A DNA stretch of 9,372 nt, from positions 3,084-12,455 of the forward strand of contig DHWI01000201.1 of NCBI GenBank assembly GCA_002413095.1, written 5' to 3'. A model generated the notes under the pieces. That model searched no databases. It was given only the letters and a program-made list of their open reading frames with translations, and was not told the DNA's origin. This DNA comes from Thermoleophilia bacterium UBA5186 (GTDB taxonomy: Bacteria > Actinomycetota > Thermoleophilia > Gaiellales > Gaiellaceae). Below are positions 6,312 through 9,372 of this stretch, piece after piece. Position numbers and translations under genes: made by a program. Position 1 is the first letter of the stretch; each line of letters opens with the position of its first letter.

Positions 6312-6740
6312 CTAGAGGCTCTTCAGGTACTGGACGAGATCGGACTTCTGACTGCCGGTCAGGTTGAGGGACATGCACTTGTCGTAGTGATCGACGACCG
6401 CGCCGAGCGTCGCGTACCGCCCGTCGTGGTAGAAGCCACCCTTCAGCTTCGCTGCCATACCCCGGAGCGGCGTCGTGCGGTAGCGGAACGTCGGCGACCG
6501 GCTCGACTGGAAGTCGTCGATGCAAATCTCGTCGCCGGTGTGCAGGTTCCAGCCGCTCTCGGTGAAGGTCGGTGGCATGTGGCAGCTCTCGCACTTGCCC
6601 TTGCCCATGAAGACCGCCTTCCCACGCGTCGCCGCCGCGGCGTCGAAGCTCCCGCGCGCGGCCTTCGGAATCGGGAGCGAGAGCTGGTAGTACTGCAGCG
6701 CCGCGAGCTTCGAGGTGATCAGGTCCTTGCGGTTCCGCAC
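6312..6740 (-). CDS. C-terminal part of a split di-haem cytochrome c (MauG/CCP-like)
   Basis: This frame encodes 142 residues from a GTG at 6738-6740, but the same frame is open and homologous-looking up to 6809, adding 23 residues (NFDDARLSNANQFPVA and onward) that continue the upstream protein. It carries the second haem-binding motif CESCH (C50-H54) and the distal part typical of MauG/cytochrome c peroxidase C-terminal domains: RYRTTPLRGMAAKLKGGFYHDGRYATL (86-112), then VVDHY and SDLVQYLKSL at the end. With no signal peptide of its own it could not be exported and haem-loaded alone. It is therefore best read as the second half of the gene starting at 7647. The two reading frames differ by one base at 6808-6813. 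It lies 45 bp before ccmC. Confidence 0.85.
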   Translation of the reverse strand: MRNRKDLITSKLAALQYYQLSLPIPKAARGSFDAAAATRGKAVFMGKGKCESCHMPPTFTESGWNLHTGDEICIDDFQSSRSPTFRYRTTPLRGMAAKLKGGFYHDGRYATLGAVVDHYDKCMSLNLTGSQKSDLVQYLKSL

Positions 6741-6807
6741 GTGGGCGAAGCCGGCGCGTGCGGCGACCGGGAACTGGTTCGCGTTCGAGAGCCGGGCGTC
6801 GTCGAAG

Positions 6808-6813
6808 TTACCC
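6808..6813 (-). other. apparent one-base frameshift in the cytochrome gene
   Basis: The minus strand reads GTC GGG TAA CTTC, ending the first reading frame at TAA. Skipping one base gives GTC GGT AAC TTC, which continues directly into the C-terminal frame, and the protein features run on without a gap. One extra G in the GGG run explains the break. Reconstruction gives a protein of about 444 residues. Confidence 0.75.
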
Positions 6814-7647
6814 GACGCCGTGCATCTCGAGGTTCGCGACGAACGCGTTCCAGTAGGGCACCGAGCCCCAGCCGGTGTAGGTGTGCAGGTTGACGCCGGC
6901 GAGGCCGAAGGCCGGGGGGATCAGCGTGGCTGCCGTCTTGCCGTCAGGCCTGAAGGCCTTGCCGTCCAGGAAGACCTCGGCGTCGAACTTCCCGGGACCC
7001 CAGCTGGCGAGCACCTTGCCGAGCGTCGCCTCGTCGACCTTGAGCAGATCGGTCAACGGCTTCTTGTCGGGCGCCAGGGAGATGATCGCGCCGACGTTCA
7101 GATCGCGGTTCGGCCAGCCGTCGAGCCGCCGTCCGATTCCGGGTGCGAAGGAGTCGTCGACCGTCGAGTGGCAGACCGCGCACGAGAGGCCCATCGACTT
7201 CAGCGAGCCGTTCTTGTCGAAGATGCCTTTGACCCCGACGACGGCGTTCAGCTTGAGGAGGGCGAGCGTGGTTTTCGGGCTGTTCAGGTCGACCTTGCCG
7301 GCCTTGATCGCCGTTGCGACCGAACCGGGAATCTTCGCTGCGTCGACCTTGAGCCCGACCGAGAGGGCTGTCTTCGGACTGACGCCGTTCCCCACGCCGC
7401 CGAGCTTCTTACCCTCGATCGCCTTGTGGAGTTGCAGTGCGCCGCCCCAGAACGACTCGTCGCCGAAGGTGTCGTAGCGGAAGATCTTCTGGCCTTGGAC
7501 GTACAGCGCGTTCCGAGGCGACGGCTTCGCTGCCGGGCGTGCGACCGCGCGGAGAGTCCCGTTGGCCACCAAGAACGCGACCCAGAGCAGCACTCCCGCC
7601 ACGAGAGCGGTGACCGAGACGCGAGCGACAGACCTGACTGCGGACAT
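6808..7647 (-). CDS. N-terminal part of a split di-haem cytochrome c (MauG/CCP-like)
   Basis: From the ATG at 7645-7647 this frame encodes 279 residues. It begins with a basic stretch and one hydrophobic segment (SVTALVAGVLLWVAFLVA), a signal peptide or signal anchor that would carry the protein across the membrane for haem attachment. The first haem site is CAVCH (156-160), followed by STVDDSFAPGIGRRLDGWPNR, and a conserved-looking stretch AFGLAGVNLHTYTGWG lies near the end, just before the frameshift. Together with the second CxxCH in the downstream frame it makes a di-haem cytochrome related to MauG/cytochrome c peroxidases; the electron partner is unknown. GGGGGAAGGG at 7655-7664 gives ideal spacing to the ATG; a TTG at 7651-7653 is too close to it. 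Two CRP-type sites stand upstream, suggesting Crp-controlled expression. The ccm genes on both sides supply the haem attachment machinery. Confidence 0.88.
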   Translation of the reverse strand: MSAVRSVARVSVTALVAGVLLWVAFLVANGTLRAVARPAAKPSPRNALYVQGQKIFRYDTFGDESFWGGALQLHKAIEGKKLGGVGNGVSPKTALSVGLKVDAAKIPGSVATAIKAGKVDLNSPKTTLALLKLNAVVGVKGIFDKNGSLKSMGLSCAVCHSTVDDSFAPGIGRRLDGWPNRDLNVGAIISLAPDKKPLTDLLKVDEATLGKVLASWGPGKFDAEVFLDGKAFRPDGKTAATLIPPAFGLAGVNLHTYTGWGSVPYWNAFVANLEMHGVG

Positions 7648-7654
7648 CCTCAAT

Positions 7655-7664
7655 CCCTTCCCCC
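7655..7664 (-). promoter_or_regulatory. Shine-Dalgarno site of the cytochrome gene
   Basis: The minus strand reads GGGGGAAGGG, with 7 bases to the ATG at 7645-7647. This favours that ATG over the TTG two codons earlier. Confidence 0.7.
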
Positions 7665-7677
7665 GTCGGTGCCGGCG

Positions 7678-7683
7678 ATGCTA
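7678..7683 (-). promoter_or_regulatory. candidate -10 box of the cytochrome promoter
   Basis: TAGCAT on the minus strand matches four of six bases of TATAAT. It would place transcription start near 7671 and the centres of the two CRP-type sites at about -42.5 and -59.5. These are close to the class II position near -41.5 and the class I position near -61.5. No separate -35 box is visible, which is normal for CRP-dependent promoters. The assignment is inferred from spacing. Confidence 0.45.
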
Positions 7684-7705
7684 GAGACCAGGGTGCGGGA
7701 CCAGC

Positions 7706-7721
7706 TGTGATCGCGGTCACA
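7706..7721. promoter_or_regulatory. CRP-type operator, promoter-proximal
   Basis: TGTGA-TCGCGG-TCACA is a perfect match to the TGTGA-N6-TCACA core of CRP-family sites. It lies between the Crp-family gene and the cytochrome gene, 59 bases before the cytochrome ATG. Confidence 0.85.
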
Positions 7722-7722
7722 A

Positions 7723-7738
7723 TGTGAGCAAGTTCACA
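7723..7738. promoter_or_regulatory. CRP-type operator, promoter-distal
   Basis: TGTGA-GCAAGT-TCACA is a second perfect core. Its outer bases extend the symmetry to ATGTGA/TCACAT. Its centre is 17 bp from that of the first site, with a single base between the two cores, and it ends 7 bases before the 3' end of the regulator gene. Confidence 0.85.
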
Positions 7739-7745
7739 TCGGGGA

Positions 7746-8417
7746 TCAGCGCGCGTCGCGCAGCTCTTGCGGCGGCACGTGCAGCAGGTACGAGCGACCG
7801 TGCCGGATGACGAACCCCTCGCGCTGGAGTTCGTCGAGCGAGCGCGTCACAGTCTCGCGCGAGGAGCCGATCATCTCGCCGAGCAGGTCGTGCGTGATCG
7901 GAAAGTCGAGCCGGATCCCGTCGGGCCCAACCCGGCCGTAATCGCGTGCCAGCTCGGTCAGCTTGGCGCGCACCCGATCCACGTGGTGGAGGCTCGCCAT
8001 CATTGCGAGCGAACGCAGCTTTTGACGCAGCGTCGCCGCGACGCCTTCGAGAAGCACGCGAGCCGCGGCCGGAATTTCGAGTAGCTCGTCCCTGATCTCG
8101 ACCGGGATCGCGGTCAGCCGGACGTCGCTCAACGCCTGGAAGACCTCGTCGACGTCGGGCGGCAACAGGAGCGCAGCGGTGCCCGCGTGACAGATCACCA
8201 CTCCGCGGCCACGGTCCTCGTCCACCTTGCGCAGGACGACGATCCCCTCGTCGACGACCACGAGCGCCGCGTCGGCGATCTCCGCCGGACGCAGCGTCCC
8301 TCCCTGCTCGACGCTCAAACGCGGGCAACGGCGCATCAGCCCCTCGACGCGCTCGGAGTCTGAAAGCTCGACGGCGTCGATCAGCGCGGAGCCGAGCGAC
8401 CGATCACGGATGGCCAC
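7746..8417 (-). CDS. Crp/Fnr-family transcriptional regulator
   Basis: The 223-residue product has the three-part Crp layout: a beta-rich N-terminal sensor region (about 15-110), a long dimerisation helix (about 112-145) and a winged helix-turn-helix (about 150-215). The recognition helix region GEMIGSSRETVTRSLDELQREGFV (180-203) contains SRETVxR, the same Arg/Glu/Arg pattern with which E. coli CRP reads TGTGA. The sensor part lacks the FGE...RxAxV phosphate-binding cassette of cAMP receptors and the cysteine cluster of FNR, so the signal is unknown. A C76-H77 pair lies where a haem ligand could be imagined by analogy with CooA, but this is weak. The start is GTG at 8415-8417, the only start codon close to the beginning of the conserved region, with a poor Shine-Dalgarno sequence. 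The gene sits 41 bp after ccmB, probably in the ccm transcript. Confidence 0.9.
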   Translation of the reverse strand: MAIRDRSLGSALIDAVELSDSERVEGLMRRCPRLSVEQGGTLRPAEIADAALVVVDEGIVVLRKVDEDRGRGVVICHAGTAALLLPPDVDEVFQALSDVRLTAIPVEIRDELLEIPAAARVLLEGVAATLRQKLRSLAMMASLHHVDRVRAKLTELARDYGRVGPDGIRLDFPITHDLLGEMIGSSRETVTRSLDELQREGFVIRHGRSYLLHVPPQELRDAR

Positions 8418-8420
8418 GGC

Positions 8421-8435
8421 GGAACAATATGTCCC
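8421..8435. promoter_or_regulatory. imperfect inverted repeat at the regulator's start
   Basis: GGAACA-ATA-TGTCCC pairs in five of six positions and covers the bases just upstream of the regulator's GTG. It could be an operator or an RNA hairpin limiting translation. It does not match the TGTGA core. Its short length makes chance a real possibility. Confidence 0.3.
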
Positions 8436-8458
8436 AAGGCTCCGATTCGGTTTGCGGG

Positions 8459-9097
8459 CTACTCGGTGACCACGTACTCGAACGAGGCCCAGCAGATCAC
8501 CGCGAAGATCACGTCGTAGAGTGCGAGGAAGGCGAGGTAGCGACCACTGTTCGCGGCCACGCTCGCGCCCACTCCGCCGACGACGATCGGAATCGCCAGC
8601 GGCAGGAAGAGCAAGGGGAGCAGCAGCTCGCGGGCGCGCCCGGCCGCGGCCATCGCGGCGAGGAACGTCCCGACGGCGCAGATCCCCAGGTCGGCAAGCA
8701 CAACAGCCGCGACCGTCGTCCCGTCGATCCCGGAGAAGAAGATCGCGAACGCGGGCAGCGCGACGACCTCGACGAGCCCGAGGAATGCAAGGACGGCGAG
8801 GGACTTCGCGAGCCAGATCGCGCTGCGGTCGCACGGCGCGAGCACGAGCCCGTCGAGCACGCCCTGCTCGCGCTCCGGCACGAAGGATCTCCCCAGGCCG
8901 AGCAGCGCGGTGAAGAGGATCGCGACCCAGAGCAGCCCATTCGAGGCGAGGTCGGACGAGCCGGACGGGAGCGCGAAGTGGAAGACGACGAGCGTCGCGA
9001 TCACGAAGATCAGCATCGCCGGGAGCGTGTCTCGAGCGCGCAGCTCGAGCAGCAGATCCTTGCGCGCGAGCGCGCCCACGTCGCGGGTGTAGCTCAC
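8459..9097 (-). CDS. ccmB: haem exporter membrane subunit CcmB
   Basis: CcmB is the membrane half of the CcmAB ABC transporter, whose ATP hydrolysis releases holo-CcmE from the CcmC-CcmD complex. The 212-residue protein starts with the characteristic cytoplasmic amphipathic stretch LARKDLLLELRARD (10-23). It has six hydrophobic segments (about 26-44, 54-70, 96-121, 127-150, 157-177 and 186-207). RSFVPEREQGVLDGLVLAPCDR (70-91), after the second segment, is a family hallmark. The length is close to the usual value of about 220. The start is GTG at 9095-9097, overlapping the ccmA stop as GTGA; no independent ribosome binding site is seen, so coupling to ccmA is likely. The next gene downstream is the Crp-type regulator rather than ccmC, an insertion into the common ccmABCD order. 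Confidence 0.94.
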   Translation of the reverse strand: MSYTRDVGALARKDLLLELRARDTLPAMLIFVIATLVVFHFALPSGSSDLASNGLLWVAILFTALLGLGRSFVPEREQGVLDGLVLAPCDRSAIWLAKSLAVLAFLGLVEVVALPAFAIFFSGIDGTTVAAVVLADLGICAVGTFLAAMAAAGRARELLLPLLFLPLAIPIVVGGVGASVAANSGRYLAFLALYDVIFAVICWASFEYVVTE

Positions 9098-9372
9098 GCT
9101 GCGAGCGCGAGGCGCGCGGAGGCGAGGGCCTCGACACGGGCCGGATCGTGAGTCGCGACGACGAAAGTGGCGTGATCGCGGCGCTCGGCCAGCTCGCGGT
9201 CGACGAGCGCGGCGGCCTCGGCGTCGAGAGCGGTGAACGGCTCGTCGAGCACCAGCAGGGTCGGCTCGTGCAGGAGGGCCCGGCAGAGCGCGAGCCGCTG
9301 CGTCATCCCGCGCGAATACGACGCGACGCGGTCGGCGCGCGCCTCCCAGAGGCCGAAGCGCTCGAGCAGCAT
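9094..9372 (-). CDS. ccmA: haem exporter ATP-binding subunit CcmA, C-terminal part (runs off the window)
   Basis: The last 92 residues of an ABC-transporter ATPase are visible. They contain the signature loop SYSRGMTQRLALCRALL (18-34, a typical CcmA-like departure from LSGGQ), Walker B LLVLDEPFTALD (39-50, catalytic E44) and the H-loop ATHD (73-76, H75). The Walker A and Q-loop half lies beyond 9372. The methionine at the window edge is internal to the domain and not the real start. The stop overlaps the ccmB GTG. The identity rests mainly on the 4-base overlap with ccmB. Confidence 0.9.
   Translation of the reverse strand: MLLERFGLWEARADRVASYSRGMTQRLALCRALLHEPTLLVLDEPFTALDAEAAALVDRELAERRDHATFVVATHDPARVEALASARLALAA

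Noticed and set aside
5581..6594. Upstream extension of the ccmD-like frame to 391 codons
   Set aside because: It is a shadow of ccmC and the cytochrome gene; the GTGA overlap and Shine-Dalgarno sequence place the real start at 5580.
8418..9137. In-frame upstream extension of the Crp-type regulator to a 463-residue protein
   Set aside because: The added residues are an Arg/Pro/Ala-rich shadow of ccmB. Crp-family length and motifs fit the GTG at 8417.
1..9372. CRISPR array, insertion sequence, integrase or defence genes
   Set aside because: No regularly spaced repeats, transposase or recombinase motifs, or terminal repeats were seen on either strand.

Overview
The window is a very G+C-rich, gene-dense segment in which every gene I can support lies on the minus strand. 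Several genes start with GTG or TTG, and neighbours often overlap by 4 bases. Together with Crp-family regulation and the ccm/hem gene content, this suggests a high-GC bacterium. My guess is a deep-branching actinobacterium (Thermoleophilia/Gaiellales-like) known mainly from metagenomes, but the sequence alone does not prove a taxon.

Layout in transcription order, from the right edge to the left. (1) The end of ccmA, cut by the window edge, overlaps ccmB; these encode the ABC transporter of System I cytochrome c maturation. (2) A Crp/Fnr-family regulator follows. (3) A short intergenic region of about 100 bp carries two perfect tandem TGTGA-N6-TCACA sites and a plausible -10 box. (4) A di-haem MauG/CCP-like cytochrome c gene comes next, split by an apparent one-base frameshift. 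(5) ccmC, a small ccmD-like gene and a CcsA/HemX-type membrane protein follow, tightly coupled. (6) A 160-bp gap holds a perfect 26-bp palindrome. (7) hemA, hemC and hemD encode three tetrapyrrole enzymes. (8) An S-adenosylmethionine hydrolase and an overlapping class I methyltransferase complete the run.

The genes fit one theme: making haem (HemA, HemC, HemD), handling and attaching it to c-type cytochromes (CcmA, CcmB, CcmC, CcmD, CcsA/HemX), and a cytochrome that uses it. A Crp-type regulator sits in the middle, with matching operator sites in front of the cytochrome gene. The regulator's recognition helix carries the SRETVxR pattern of E. coli CRP, which binds TGTGA, so the match between protein and site can be read from the window.

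The most interesting points are the tandem CRP-type sites next to a Crp homologue whose sensor domain lacks a recognisable cyclic-nucleotide motif, the CcmC with an altered tryptophan-rich haem motif, the frameshifted cytochrome, the palindrome upstream of hemA, and a structured, repeat-bearing hemC-hemD spacer. No RNA gene, insertion sequence or CRISPR array was seen, and no intergenic stretch exceeds 160 bp.
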